The notes below the pieces were generated by a model that had not been told where the DNA came from, searched no databases, and saw nothing but the letters and a program-made list of their open reading frames with translations. The translations under genes were made by a program, and so were the position numbers. Source: Actinophytocola sp. (GTDB taxonomy: Bacteria > Actinomycetota > Actinomycetes > Mycobacteriales > Pseudonocardiaceae). From it: a DNA stretch of 34,793 nt. Every line of letters begins with the position of its first letter. Position 1 is the stretch's first letter. The DNA lies in the NCBI GenBank assembly GCA_009377385.1, contig WHUD01000036.1, forward strand, positions 1 to 34,793. The letters are read 5' to 3'. This document shows positions 7,811 through 15,263 of the stretch, piece after piece.

Positions 7811-8565
7811 CGCCGGTGAACGTCTTCGAGCGCATCGGCTCCTCCGCGAGCACCTCGTACTGCCGGTCCATGACGAAGGGGCGGGTCGAAGGGTTGACGT
7901 GCCAACGGAACCTGCCGTCTTCGCCGACCCGCATCGTCGTCTCGATCGTGTCCGAAATGGACGACTCCCAGGTCGGCGTCGATGCCGACGCCGAAGTCGC
8001 CGTTGCTCGACGCGAGCGCGCACTCGCCAGCGAGCGGCCGGTGCCCGTCGATCATGCGGCAGTTCTTGCGCTTGTAGGTGTTGCCGGGGGTGCCGAGGAT
8101 CGACACCGTGCCGCCGTCGTCTACCTCGCGCAGGTCGAGCAGTAGGCCGTCGTTGATCGACTTCTGGAAGCCGTCCGGGTTGGTCACCGGGATGACAAGC
8201 ACGCGGACCTTGTCGAGCAGGTTCGTGATCCGCTCGCTCGTGCCGTAGTTGGTCACCAGGTCGTAGGCGAACTCCATCGTCAGCTCGCCTGACGGCCACT
8301 CGCGCGCGTGGTGCAGGCCCATGATGGCGAACACCGGCCTGCCGTCCTCCGCCGTGTGGACGTCGCGACCGATCTCGATGCCGCGCACCGTCTTGCCCTC
8401 CAGCGTGGTGTGCGGCAGCTCGAACTGCTTGACGATGTTCGGCCGCTGCTTCGCCAACGTGGCCATGTCGGCGTTGTAGTCGGCCAGCGTGCGATAGCTT
8501 GTCCGCCCGTGGAGGTCCCCTTCTTCGCAGGTCATGCGGAGTCGTTCAGGACACCAACGACGCAA
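7800..8565 (-). pseudogene. M14 zinc carboxypeptidase, pseudogene with internal deletion and frameshift
   Basis: The N-terminal part (about 8500 down to 7978) is clearly a secreted-type M14 metallocarboxypeptidase. It has YRTLADYNADM, the zinc-binding segment MGLHHAREWPSGE (H-x-x-E) and PVTNPDGFQ. It then reads GDFGVGID, where intact relatives continue into the NRNY substrate-binding segment. Here it breaks at about 7971-7980. On the other side, in a different frame, a C-terminal domain resumes (TWESSISDTIETTMRVGEDG down to about 7800), resembling the beta-sandwich tail of such enzymes. The segment lost between holds the third zinc ligand and the catalytic glutamate. The start is also abnormal: no signal peptide precedes it, only an unrelated stretch (MRRWCPERLRM). 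The gene cannot give an active enzyme. Confidence 0.82.
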
Positions 8566-8731
8566 ACATGAAATCGGTTACGGAATGGCCTCGTTGGGCG
8601 CCCGGCTCACCTGACCCTCGGCTGCAGGAATGGTGCGAGGTGGCGAACCGGGCGCAGCGTGAACACTGTCAGCTCAAGCCGTCCGCGCGAAGTCGGGAAA
8701 CTACGCAAGTCGGTACGTATTTGTGTGGCAC

Positions 8732-10018
8732 CTACCGGAGCGTGACCAGCGTCCCGCCGCGCTGCTCAAGCAACACCGGGCCAGCGGCAGCGAGTCGGAC
8801 GGGGCTGTCGTAGCCACCCCTGTCGACCGAGAGCGTGCGATCCACCTTGCCGGACTCCTCGTCGACGACGGCGAGCCCGCCCCTGACCGGCAGCACCAGC
8901 TCGCCTGCGAACACCGTGCCGGTGCCGGTGGTGCCGTGCAGCGTCCAGCGGGGGTGCAGGTCGTCGGTGTCAAGCGCGATGGTGCTGGCACCGGTGGACC
9001 AGTACACGCCGCTACCGGTGTGAGCGACCGGCTCGACGCGACCATCAGGGTCGCTCGTCAGCGCTGTGGCTGGCAGGTCGAGCGCGTACTGGGCGCTCTT
9101 GTTGCCGTTGGCGTCGTACACCGCGAGCTTCTTTGAGTCGCCGAACGCGACCGCGACCAGGTAGTCGCTCCCGCCGGACTCGTGCCGATCGACGAGCGCG
9201 ACCACCTTGGCGTTCTCACTGTCAATCAGCGTGGTGAAGAAGACCTTGGGTTGGTCGCTCTTGGTATCGCCGTCGACGGTGTTGGTGGTGCCGAACACCG
9301 TGAGCCGGTCGGCGGACTCGCCGTCGCAGCGCTCGATCACGCCGACCTTGCCTGCCGAGACAGCCACCGAGCCGTAGTCGCAACCCGCGCGGGGCTGCCG
9401 TCCCGGCTCGACGGGCGCGGGCACCTTGCCGTACTCCATGGTGCGGACGAGGTTCTGCGACAAGACGTTGAGCAGGTTCTCGCCGGTCGTGACGGCGTGC
9501 GAGCCGTCGTCGATCAGCTGGGTGCCCAGCTCGGCGTTGCCGTTGCGCTGGGCGGTGCGCTCGCCGGTGCCCATGTTGAGCTGGGTGACCTCACTGCACC
9601 AGCCGCCTGCTGGCCCATGCGTCGCGTACAGCGCCATCGCCGTCGACCAGGTATCGGACACCGTGCACAGCTCACGGTCGCGTTCGTAACGCCAGCGTTC
9701 CCGCCCGGTCATCGGGTCGCGACCGGTCACGGTGCCGCCGTCGCCGGTGACGACGGACGCGCCGTCGGTGACCGGCCTTGGCGTCGCGGCGCTCGGCGCC
9801 CGCCAGAGCTCGTTGAGGCGTTCCGGCACCTTCTCCGGTGCGTTGAGCGGACGCGGGGCGGCCTCGGCAGTCTCGGCGTGGGTGGCCCTGTTGTCGCTGG
9901 TCAAGAACACCAGCAGGCCAATGCCAGCGACGGCGAGTGTGAGCACAACGGCGATGACCCTGTCGCGGGTGCTCGTCCACGGTGAGCGGCGAGCAGGGTT
10001 CCTGCTAGCAGAACTCAC
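8732..10018 (-). CDS. Membrane-anchored beta-propeller protein (PQQ-like repeats; Rv3212-like)
   Basis: A 428-residue protein with a short basic cytoplasmic tail, one membrane helix at about residues 24-43 (VIAVVLTLAVAGIGLLVFLT) and a large outer domain. That domain contains repeated short blocks such as GTVTGRDPMTGRERWRYE, GVYWSTGASTIALDTDDL and GLAVVDEESGKVDRTLS, which is the pattern of PQQ-like/YncE-like beta-propeller blades. It should lie outside the membrane and bind or scaffold something, not act as a known enzyme. It follows rhlE on the same strand after only six bases. This is the same order as rhlE (Rv3211) and Rv3212 in M. tuberculosis as I remember it, which supports orthology. 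GTG 10018 is the start. Function unknown. Confidence 0.85.
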   Translation of the reverse strand: MSSASRNPARRSPWTSTRDRVIAVVLTLAVAGIGLLVFLTSDNRATHAETAEAAPRPLNAPEKVPERLNELWRAPSAATPRPVTDGASVVTGDGGTVTGRDPMTGRERWRYERDRELCTVSDTWSTAMALYATHGPAGGWCSEVTQLNMGTGERTAQRNGNAELGTQLIDDGSHAVTTGENLLNVLSQNLVRTMEYGKVPAPVEPGRQPRAGCDYGSVAVSAGKVGVIERCDGESADRLTVFGTTNTVDGDTKSDQPKVFFTTLIDSENAKVVALVDRHESGGSDYLVAVAFGDSKKLAVYDANGNKSAQYALDLPATALTSDPDGRVEPVAHTGSGVYWSTGASTIALDTDDLHPRWTLHGTTGTGTVFAGELVLPVRGGLAVVDEESGKVDRTLSVDRGGYDSPVRLAAAGPVLLEQRGGTLVTLR

Positions 10019-10024
10019 CGGCGC

Positions 10025-11656
10025 TCACTGAGTGCTGTCGCCGGCCTTGGCGCCGTCCGCGCCGTTGGTGCTGCGCCCGCGTCCGCGACCGCCGCGCGTC
10101 CTGCGCCGCCCGTTGCGACGCTGCCCCTCGGTGCTCTGGCCAGGGCCTTCCTGCTTCGGGCCAGCGCCGTTCTGCGTGCTCGTCGACGTCGAGTCGCCCG
10201 ACGACGTCGCCCGCGAACTGCCCAGTGTGCGCTTGCGTGGCGTGCGCTGCCGCGATGAGGACCGGGGCTTGCGCTTGCCCCCGAAGTCTTCCTCCTGCTC
10301 GGCGGCCAGCCCGGCGCGGTTGCGCTTGGACAGCGGCAGCCTGCCGGTTGTGCCCTCGGGGATGCCGAGGTCGGCGAACAGGTGCGCCGACGTCGAGTAG
10401 GTCTCGACCGGCACATCGACGCCGAGGTTGAGTGCGTCCGAGATCAGCTTCCATCTGGGCGTCTCGTCCCAGTCGACCAGCGTGATCGCGACACCGGTCT
10501 TGCCTGCCCTTCCGGTACGGCCGATCCGGTGGACGTAGGTCTTCTCGTCGTCCGGCGTCTGGTAGTTGATGACGTGCGTGACGTCGGTGACGTCGATGCC
10601 GCGCGCTGCGACGTCGGTCGCGACAAGGACGTCGATCTTGGCGGACCGGAACGCCCGCAACGCCTGCTCCCGCGCGCCCTGGCCGAGGTCACCGTGCACC
10701 GCGCCAGCGGCGAAACCGCGCTCGGTGAGGTCGTCGGCCACCTTCTGCGCGGTCCGCTTGGTGCGGGTGAAGATCATCGTCCTGCCCCTGCCATCGGCCT
10801 GCAGCATCCGCGCGAGCAGCTCCGTCTTGTCGAGGGCGTGGGCGCGGTATACGAACTGCGTGGTGCGCTCGTGGATCGCGGTGTCGTCGACCTGCTCGGC
10901 GCGAATGTGCGTCGGCTGGTGCAGGAACGTCCTTGCGAGCGTGAGGATCGGACCCGGCATCGTCGCAGAGAACAGCATGGTCTGCCGCTGCTCGGGCACC
11001 ATCCGCAGGATGCGCTCGATGTCCGGCAGGAAGCCGAGGTCGAGCATCTCGTCCGCCTCGTCGAGCACCAGCGTGTTGATCTTGCCGAGCACGAGGTGAC
11101 GCTGTTCGGCGAGGTCGAGCAGCCTGCCAGGGGTGCCGATCACCACGTCGACGCCCGCGCGCAGCGCCTCGATCTGCGGCTCGTAGGGCCGCCCGCCGTA
11201 GATGGCAAGCGTGCGTACGCCGAGGTGCTTGCCTGCGTCGTGGATGTCGTGCGTGACCTGGAGGCACAGCTCACGGGTCGGCACGACGACAAGCGCCTGC
11301 GGCGTGCCATCACCCGGAAGGGTGAGGCGCTGCAGTGCGGGGATGCCGAAGCCGAGGGTCTTGCCGGTGCCGGTGCGGGCCTGGCCGATGACGTCCTCGC
11401 CCTTGAGCGCGAGCGGCAGCGTCATCTCCTGGATCGCGAAGGTGCGCTCGATGCCTGCCTCGGTGAGCGCGCGCACGATCTCGTCGTGGATGTTGAAGTC
11501 CGAGAACAGCGGCGCTTCCGGCTTGACGGGGGCGCCTGCCTGTAGCGGGTGGGAAGGGTCGGTGTCGGGAACTCCTGCTTCGCTGTGTTCGAGCGTCACC
11601 GGATCTAGTGCGCTGTCTTGGTTGGTCTCAGTTGTCAGCGTGATCGCCTCTCTCAT
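10025..11656 (-). CDS. rhlE: DEAD-box ATP-dependent RNA helicase RhlE
   Basis: A 543-residue DEAD-box RNA helicase with every motif in place: Q motif (FAIQ, about residues 73-76), Walker A ARTGTGKT (93-100), PTREL (125-129), TPGRLLD (174-180), DEAD (198-201), SAT (229-231), then VATDVAARGID and HRIGRTGRAG in the second RecA domain. The C-terminal tail is long, basic and rich in R, G, S and T, as in helicases that act on structured RNA in ribosome assembly or cold response. ATG 11656 (MREAITL) is chosen; an in-frame start at 11764 would add 36 residues unlike the family and has no ribosome site. It is the first gene of a two-gene unit with the beta-propeller protein. An 18-base perfect palindrome lies 43 bases upstream of the start. 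Confidence 0.95.
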   Translation of the reverse strand: MREAITLTTETNQDSALDPVTLEHSEAGVPDTDPSHPLQAGAPVKPEAPLFSDFNIHDEIVRALTEAGIERTFAIQEMTLPLALKGEDVIGQARTGTGKTLGFGIPALQRLTLPGDGTPQALVVVPTRELCLQVTHDIHDAGKHLGVRTLAIYGGRPYEPQIEALRAGVDVVIGTPGRLLDLAEQRHLVLGKINTLVLDEADEMLDLGFLPDIERILRMVPEQRQTMLFSATMPGPILTLARTFLHQPTHIRAEQVDDTAIHERTTQFVYRAHALDKTELLARMLQADGRGRTMIFTRTKRTAQKVADDLTERGFAAGAVHGDLGQGAREQALRAFRSAKIDVLVATDVAARGIDVTDVTHVINYQTPDDEKTYVHRIGRTGRAGKTGVAITLVDWDETPRWKLISDALNLGVDVPVETYSTSAHLFADLGIPEGTTGRLPLSKRNRAGLAAEQEEDFGGKRKPRSSSRQRTPRKRTLGSSRATSSGDSTSTSTQNGAGPKQEGPGQSTEGQRRNGRRRTRGGRGRGRSTNGADGAKAGDSTQ

Positions 11657-12000
11657 CCAGCGCGCACAGCCGATGTCGTGGGGACCGCACTGGGATCCAA
11701 GTGTGCGCGCACACTTTCCTCGCACCTGCCTCCACGCAGAGCGCGCCCGTGAATACACGGTCAACCGGGTTCAAGTCTGTAAGTGCGTCATTCGGTTCCC
11801 GGCCGGGTGGAATCCCTGCCGTCGAAACGCGGCTCGATAGCCCACCCTGCGACCATCTCGCGGAGGCGATGCGATGGTCATCATCACGTAGTCTACCTGG
11901 CGCGACCGTGTTGTCAGCGGTTCGGTGAGATAACGCATCATTTGTGAACTCGCGCGCAGGTCGCGCACACGATGCCGGGTGAAACCCTAGAGTGGGAGGG
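11657..12000. other. Divergent intergenic region between rhlE and the ferritin-like gene
   Basis: These 344 bases contain no convincing gene. Short open frames here lack ribosome sites and known folds. What stands out is the 18-base palindrome at 11699-11716 and, near the right end, TAGAGT (11988-11993), which is well placed to be a -10 box for the ferritin-like gene. The rest may be the untranslated leader of rhlE. Confidence 0.5.
11699..11716. promoter_or_regulatory. 18-bp perfect palindrome upstream of rhlE
   Basis: AAGTGTGCG followed by its exact reverse complement CGCACACTT, with no spacer. It is 43 bases before the rhlE start codon. The symmetry fits the operator of a dimeric regulator; alternatively it is part of a leader RNA. 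The regulator is not known. Confidence 0.5.
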
Positions 12001-12672
12001 GTGGGTGACGTGCGCGAAATCAGCAGTCAGGAATCGGTGAGCGCGGGGGTCGTTGATCTGCTCGGCGTCCTCGCCTACGGCGAGTTGTCGGCATTCGACC
12101 GGATGGCGGAGGACGCGCGAACCGCGCCGACGCTGGCAGGCAGAGCCGCGCTCGCGCAGATGGCCGCCGCCGAGATCGGCCACTACACGATGCTTGAGCG
12201 CCACCTCGGCGAACGCGGCGTCGACGTCGAGGAGGCGATGGCGCCGTTCATCGGCCACATCGACGACTTCCATGCGTCGACGGCGCCGAAGTCGTGGCTG
12301 GAGTCGCTGGTCAAGGCGTACGTGGGGGATGGGCTCGCCGCCGACCTCTACCGCGAGATCGCCTCCTGGCTGGACGAGCCGACCAGGGAGCTGGTGCTCG
12401 CTGTGCTGTCGGACACCGGGCACTCGGCGTTCGCGGAGCGCGAGGTGGCGCAGGCCATCGCCGTCGAATCGACGGTCAGGGACCGGCTCGCCCTGTGGGG
12501 CCGCAGGCTGCTCGGTGAGGCGCTCACGCAGGCGCAGTATGTCGTCGCGGAGCGGGACGGCCTCGCTGAGCTGATCGTGGCTGGCACAGGGGACCTGTCG
12601 GGAATCGCAGGACTGCTGCGGCGGTTGCAGCAGAAGCAGCACAAGCGGATGCAGTCGCTCGGGCTTGGGTGA
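12001..12672 (+). CDS. Ferritin-like-fold protein (Rv3210c-like)
   Basis: A 223-residue all-helical protein. Glutamate and histidine residues are spaced as in ferritin-like diiron proteins: E in AYGELSAFDRMAED, the ExxH pair in AAAEIGHYTMLERH, and a later AVLSDTGHSAFAEREV. It resembles the tRNA-hydroxylase (MiaE)-like branch of the fold that is kept in actinobacteria. Whether it binds metal is not proven. It sits divergent from rhlE and upstream of the DUF3107 gene, as in the M. tuberculosis Rv3210c region. The start is uncertain. GTG 12001 fits a leaderless message from TAGAGT at 11988-11993. GTG 12010 fits the Shine-Dalgarno GGGAGG at 11994-11999. GTG 11992 is less likely. Confidence 0.82.
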   Translation: MGDVREISSQESVSAGVVDLLGVLAYGELSAFDRMAEDARTAPTLAGRAALAQMAAAEIGHYTMLERHLGERGVDVEEAMAPFIGHIDDFHASTAPKSWLESLVKAYVGDGLAADLYREIASWLDEPTRELVLAVLSDTGHSAFAEREVAQAIAVESTVRDRLALWGRRLLGEALTQAQYVVAERDGLAELIVAGTGDLSGIAGLLRRLQQKQHKRMQSLGLG

Positions 12673-12762
12673 CCACGGCGCGACCCGGCCAGCACGCCGC
12701 GGCGGCAGGGGTGGGATAGCCTTGCTGCGAGACGCAACCAATCCCGAACCAGGAGGACGCGC

Positions 12763-12987
12763 GTGGAGATCAAGATCGGCATTCAGGAGACTCCCCGCGA
12801 GCTCGTCGTGTCGAGCAGCCAGACGCCGGACGAGGTGGATGCGTCGATCTCCGAAGCGCTCGGTTCGGACGACGGCCTGCTCCGGCTGACCGACGACAAG
12901 GGCCGCAAGTACATCGTGCCCGCCAACCGGATCGCCTACGTCGAGATCGCGCCGTCCGACGTGCGCAAGGTCGGCTTCGCCAGCTAA
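12763..12987 (+). CDS. DUF3107 family protein (Rv3208A/TB9.4-like)
   Basis: A 74-residue small acidic protein of the actinobacterial DUF3107 family. It begins MEIKIGIQETPRELVV and ends with the well kept RIAYVEIAPSDVRKVGFA. The layout is a beta strand pair, a helix (TPDEVDASISEAL), then two more strands, suggesting a compact alpha/beta fold. The M. tuberculosis homologue is known as the antigen TB9.4; no enzymatic role is established. GTG 12763 follows CAGGAGG at a normal distance. It lies 90 bases after the ferritin-like gene on the same strand. Confidence 0.9.
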   Translation: MEIKIGIQETPRELVVSSSQTPDEVDASISEALGSDDGLLRLTDDKGRKYIVPANRIAYVEIAPSDVRKVGFAS

Positions 12988-13002
12988 TCGTCCATTTGCA
13001 GT

Positions 13003-13026
13003 GGGGCTCGGCGCGCTCCGGGCCCC
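13003..13026. terminator. Hairpin between convergent DUF3107 and TetR genes
   Basis: GGGGCTCGG (13003-13011) pairs with CCGGGCCCC (13018-13026) over nine positions with one G-T wobble, leaving a 6-base loop. It lies 15 bases after the DUF3107 stop and 10 before the end of the convergent TetR gene, so it can serve both. Confidence 0.62.
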
Positions 13027-13035
13027 GCAGGCGTG

Positions 13036-13806
13036 TCACGCGCCGTCGCCGGTCGCCTTACGCTCCGCCTCGCTCCAGACGTTGCGCATCTGGACCACCT
13101 TGTTGATCTCCAGCGGTTTGTTGGGGTCGACCACGACGCCCTTCTGCCGCAGGATGCCGTCGATGGCGCCCCAGATGATCTCCGTGGTGTACTCCACGAT
13201 GCTGTCGCGGCCCATGGAACGGCGGTCCAGCCACCAGGTGCCGATGTTCTGCACCAGGCCGACGACGCCGTGCGCCCACGGCTCAGCTGCGCCGGAGTCC
13301 AGCCCGAACGCGCGCATGTAGTCGCCGAGGACGGCGGTGACCGACGTCGCGATCATCTCCTTGTCCTCGTGCACGATGTCGGAGTCGGGCAGCCGGTCAC
13401 CGGAGTGGCTCGGGTGCACCAGTAGTCGGTACAGGTTCGGGTACTCGTCGATCGTGCTGAAGAAGGCGTTGATGACGCTGCGGATCCTCGGCACCGGCGC
13501 CAACTCGTCGTTCAGCGCGGGCATCAGCCGGTTGAACAGGATCTTCGTGCCGTACCTGCCGAGCGCGAGGTGCAGGTCGGCCTTGTCCGTGAAGTGCCGG
13601 TAGAGCACCGGCTTGGTGACGCCCGCCTCAGCGGCGACGTGCTCCATGCCGAAGTCGGTCCCGTGTTTGTCCAGCGCACGCAGGGCTGCCTCGACGAACT
13701 CGGCGCGGCGCGCGATCCGGTGCTGCTTCCACCGATCACGGCGGGCGTCGCCGGTGCTTGCAGGCTGCTTGCTGCTGCGCTTGACACGATCGGGCATGGC
13801 CGTCAT
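13036..13806 (-). CDS. TetR family transcriptional regulator
   Basis: A 256-residue TetR-type repressor, somewhat longer than average because of a basic N-terminal tail (RVKRSSKQPASTGDARRDRW). The helix-turn-helix is intact: AALRALDKHGTDFGMEHVAA, then EAGVTKPVLYRHFTDKADLH (about residues 42-81). The ligand-binding domain includes a WAHGVVGLVQNIGTWWLDRR segment, common in regulators of lipid or fatty-acyl metabolism, though the ligand is unknown. It starts at 13806 or at ATG 13797. It diverges from an alpha/beta hydrolase gene, and the gap between them holds an inverted repeat at 13818-13838, the expected operator. It is not in the M. tuberculosis Rv3205c-Rv3212 block as I remember it, so it is part of an insertion there. 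Confidence 0.88.
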   Translation of the reverse strand: MTAMPDRVKRSSKQPASTGDARRDRWKQHRIARRAEFVEAALRALDKHGTDFGMEHVAAEAGVTKPVLYRHFTDKADLHLALGRYGTKILFNRLMPALNDELAPVPRIRSVINAFFSTIDEYPNLYRLLVHPSHSGDRLPDSDIVHEDKEMIATSVTAVLGDYMRAFGLDSGAAEPWAHGVVGLVQNIGTWWLDRRSMGRDSIVEYTTEIIWGAIDGILRQKGVVVDPNKPLEINKVVQMRNVWSEAERKATGDGA

Positions 13807-13817
13807 GCTACCAATGC

Positions 13818-13838
13818 GTAACCGTTACCATCGGTTAC
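13818..13838. promoter_or_regulatory. Probable TetR operator (inverted repeat)
   Basis: GTAACCG (13818-13824) and CGGTTAC (13832-13838) are exact reverse complements separated by 7 bases. Within it GTAAC-C-GTTAC forms a second, tighter dyad, so three half-sites are stacked. The repeat lies 11 bases before the TetR start and 22 before the hydrolase start. A repressor bound here would cover both promoters. Confidence 0.65.
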
Positions 13839-13860
13839 AGGTTGTGGTTCGACGAAGACG

Positions 13861-14820
13861 GTGGTGCACGTGAGCATCATTGAGCAGCGCGGCTCGATGG
13901 GATCGACGGTATCGGACATGGTTGCCGAGGATACTGGCAGCGGCGACCGGTTCGTGACAAGTGACGGCACGGCCCTGCACGTCAGGGACTCCGGGCAGGC
14001 CGAAGCCGCTGCCACCGTGCTGTTCGTGCACGGCTGGACGCAGGACAACACCTGCTGGGACATCGCCGCCGCCGAGATGCCGGACGACGTGCGGGTGGTC
14101 CGCTACGACCACCGCGGTCACGGCGGCTCGGCGCCCGCCCGGCCGGGCACGCGGACGCTGGAGCAGCTCGCGGACGACCTCGCCGAGGTCATCGACGGCG
14201 TCGTGCCGACGGGTCCGATCGTGCTTGTCGGGCACTCCATGGGCGGCATGACGCTGATGGCGCTGGCCGAGCGGCACCCACGGCTCGTCGAGTCGCGGGT
14301 CGCCGGTGTCGCGTTGGTCGCGACGTCGTCCGGCAACATGCACCGCATCAGCCTCGGCCTCAAGGGCGCGCTCGGCCGGTCGGTGCCCCGCGTCGAGCCG
14401 GTGCTGCGTTCGCTGCTTGAGCGCCGCAAGAAGGGCGCCCTCCCCGGTAACCCCATGCTGCTCACTCCCGCTGCGCGCTGGCTGGTGTTCGGCAGGAAGG
14501 CCAAGCGGGAGCACGTCGTCGAGACGGTGCGGCAGTCGCTCGCCGCGCACCCCGCCAGCATCGGCGGGTTCATGGACGCGATCTTCGCCCACGACCGGCG
14601 GGTCGCGCTCGGCGCGTTGCGGGACAAGCCGACCGTGGTGCTCGTCGGCGACCGGGACCGGCTCTGCCCCGCCGACCACGCCAAGGTGATCGCGGACGAG
14701 CTGCCCGACACCGACTTCGTGCTCTACCCCGGCGCCGGCCACATGTTGATGTACGAACGCTCGGTCGAGGTCAACGCGAGGATACTTTCGTTGCTGCACA
14801 GGGCGATTCCCACGCGCTGA
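13861..14820 (+). CDS. Alpha/beta hydrolase
   Basis: A 319-residue alpha/beta-hydrolase-fold enzyme. The oxyanion strand is VLFVHGWTQDN. The nucleophile elbow is GHSMGG (serine at about residue 124). The acid is in VGDRDRLCP and the histidine in PGAGHMLMYE, so the catalytic triad is complete. RYDHRGHGGS is the typical motif before the nucleophile. A lid of basic helices (SLLERRKKGAL) lies between. The enzyme class (esterase, lipase or lactonase) is open. There are several possible GTG starts (13861, 13864, 13870) and no clear ribosome site. It is divergent from a TetR gene, which probably represses it. A hairpin follows the stop. Confidence 0.88.
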   Translation: MVHVSIIEQRGSMGSTVSDMVAEDTGSGDRFVTSDGTALHVRDSGQAEAAATVLFVHGWTQDNTCWDIAAAEMPDDVRVVRYDHRGHGGSAPARPGTRTLEQLADDLAEVIDGVVPTGPIVLVGHSMGGMTLMALAERHPRLVESRVAGVALVATSSGNMHRISLGLKGALGRSVPRVEPVLRSLLERRKKGALPGNPMLLTPAARWLVFGRKAKREHVVETVRQSLAAHPASIGGFMDAIFAHDRRVALGALRDKPTVVLVGDRDRLCPADHAKVIADELPDTDFVLYPGAGHMLMYERSVEVNARILSLLHRAIPTR

Positions 14821-14834
14821 CGCGCTGGTCACGG

Positions 14835-14867
14835 CTACCCTCGGTTCGCATCAGGCACCGGGGGTAG
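14835..14867 (+). terminator. Hairpin after the alpha/beta hydrolase gene
   Basis: CTACCCTCGGT (14835-14845) pairs with ACCGGGGGTAG (14857-14867) over eleven positions with one wobble, around an 11-base loop. It is followed by TTCTC. It lies 14 bases after the hydrolase stop and separates it from the lipoprotein operon. Confidence 0.62.
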
Positions 14868-14915
14868 TTCTCGTGGTGCCGTAGGGGAACAGCGACCGCC
14901 CACACGAGGGAAACC

Positions 14916-15263
14916 ATGCTCAAACACACTGTTGCCGTCCTCGCTGCCCTGATGCTTGCGCTGGCAGGCTGCGGCAGCGCGCCGGACTCCGGTGCCACCG
15001 GAGGCGCCGTCAGCTTCACCGTCAAGGGTGGCGAGCGGGTGGCTGGCCCCGAGCAGGTCGAGGTCGGCGTCGGCGAGACGGTCACCATCGAGGTCACCTC
15101 GGACACCGCCGACGAGGTGCACGTCCACGGTTACAACAAGTCCGTCGAGCTGAAGCCTGGCGAACCGGCGACGCTGACGTTCGAGGCCGCGATCGCGGGC
15201 GTGTGGGAGATCGAACTGCATGACAGCGGCACCTTGCTCACCGAGCTCAGGGTGACGCAGTGA
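14916..15263 (+). CDS. Cupredoxin-like lipoprotein
   Basis: A 115-residue exported lipoprotein. A signal peptide (LKHTVAVLAALMLALAGC) ends in the lipobox LAGC, with cysteine 19 the lipid-anchored residue. The mature part is a small beta-sandwich of the cupredoxin type: strands with VEVGVGETVTIEVTSD, then EVHVHGYNKSVELKPG, and a closing GVWEIELHDSG. Histidines in HVHGY and ELHDSG could bind a metal, but the standard type-1 copper set with a cysteine is not present, so copper binding is only possible. ATG 14916 follows GAGGGAAACC. The stop overlaps the next gene's start by 4 bases, so it is made with the polytopic membrane protein that follows. Confidence 0.8.
   Translation: MLKHTVAVLAALMLALAGCGSAPDSGATGGAVSFTVKGGERVAGPEQVEVGVGETVTIEVTSDTADEVHVHGYNKSVELKPGEPATLTFEAAIAGVWEIELHDSGTLLTELRVTQ

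Noticed and set aside
7747..8565. An intact 272-aa carboxypeptidase
   Set aside because: The frame leaves the family after GVGID and the rest is arginine-rich out-of-frame sequence; the true C-terminal domain is in another frame.
8568..8813. Plus-strand small gene beginning MKSVTEWPRW
   Set aside because: No ribosome site, and it runs into the antisense of the beta-propeller gene; the later residues are antisense-like. No family recognised.
11656..11764. Longer rhlE starting at 11764
   Set aside because: The 36 extra residues do not resemble the family, cross the palindrome, and have no ribosome site.
14835..14915. Cobalamin- or other riboswitch before the lipoprotein
   Set aside because: There are stems here, but no B12-box or other conserved core motif. 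A terminator explains the main stem.
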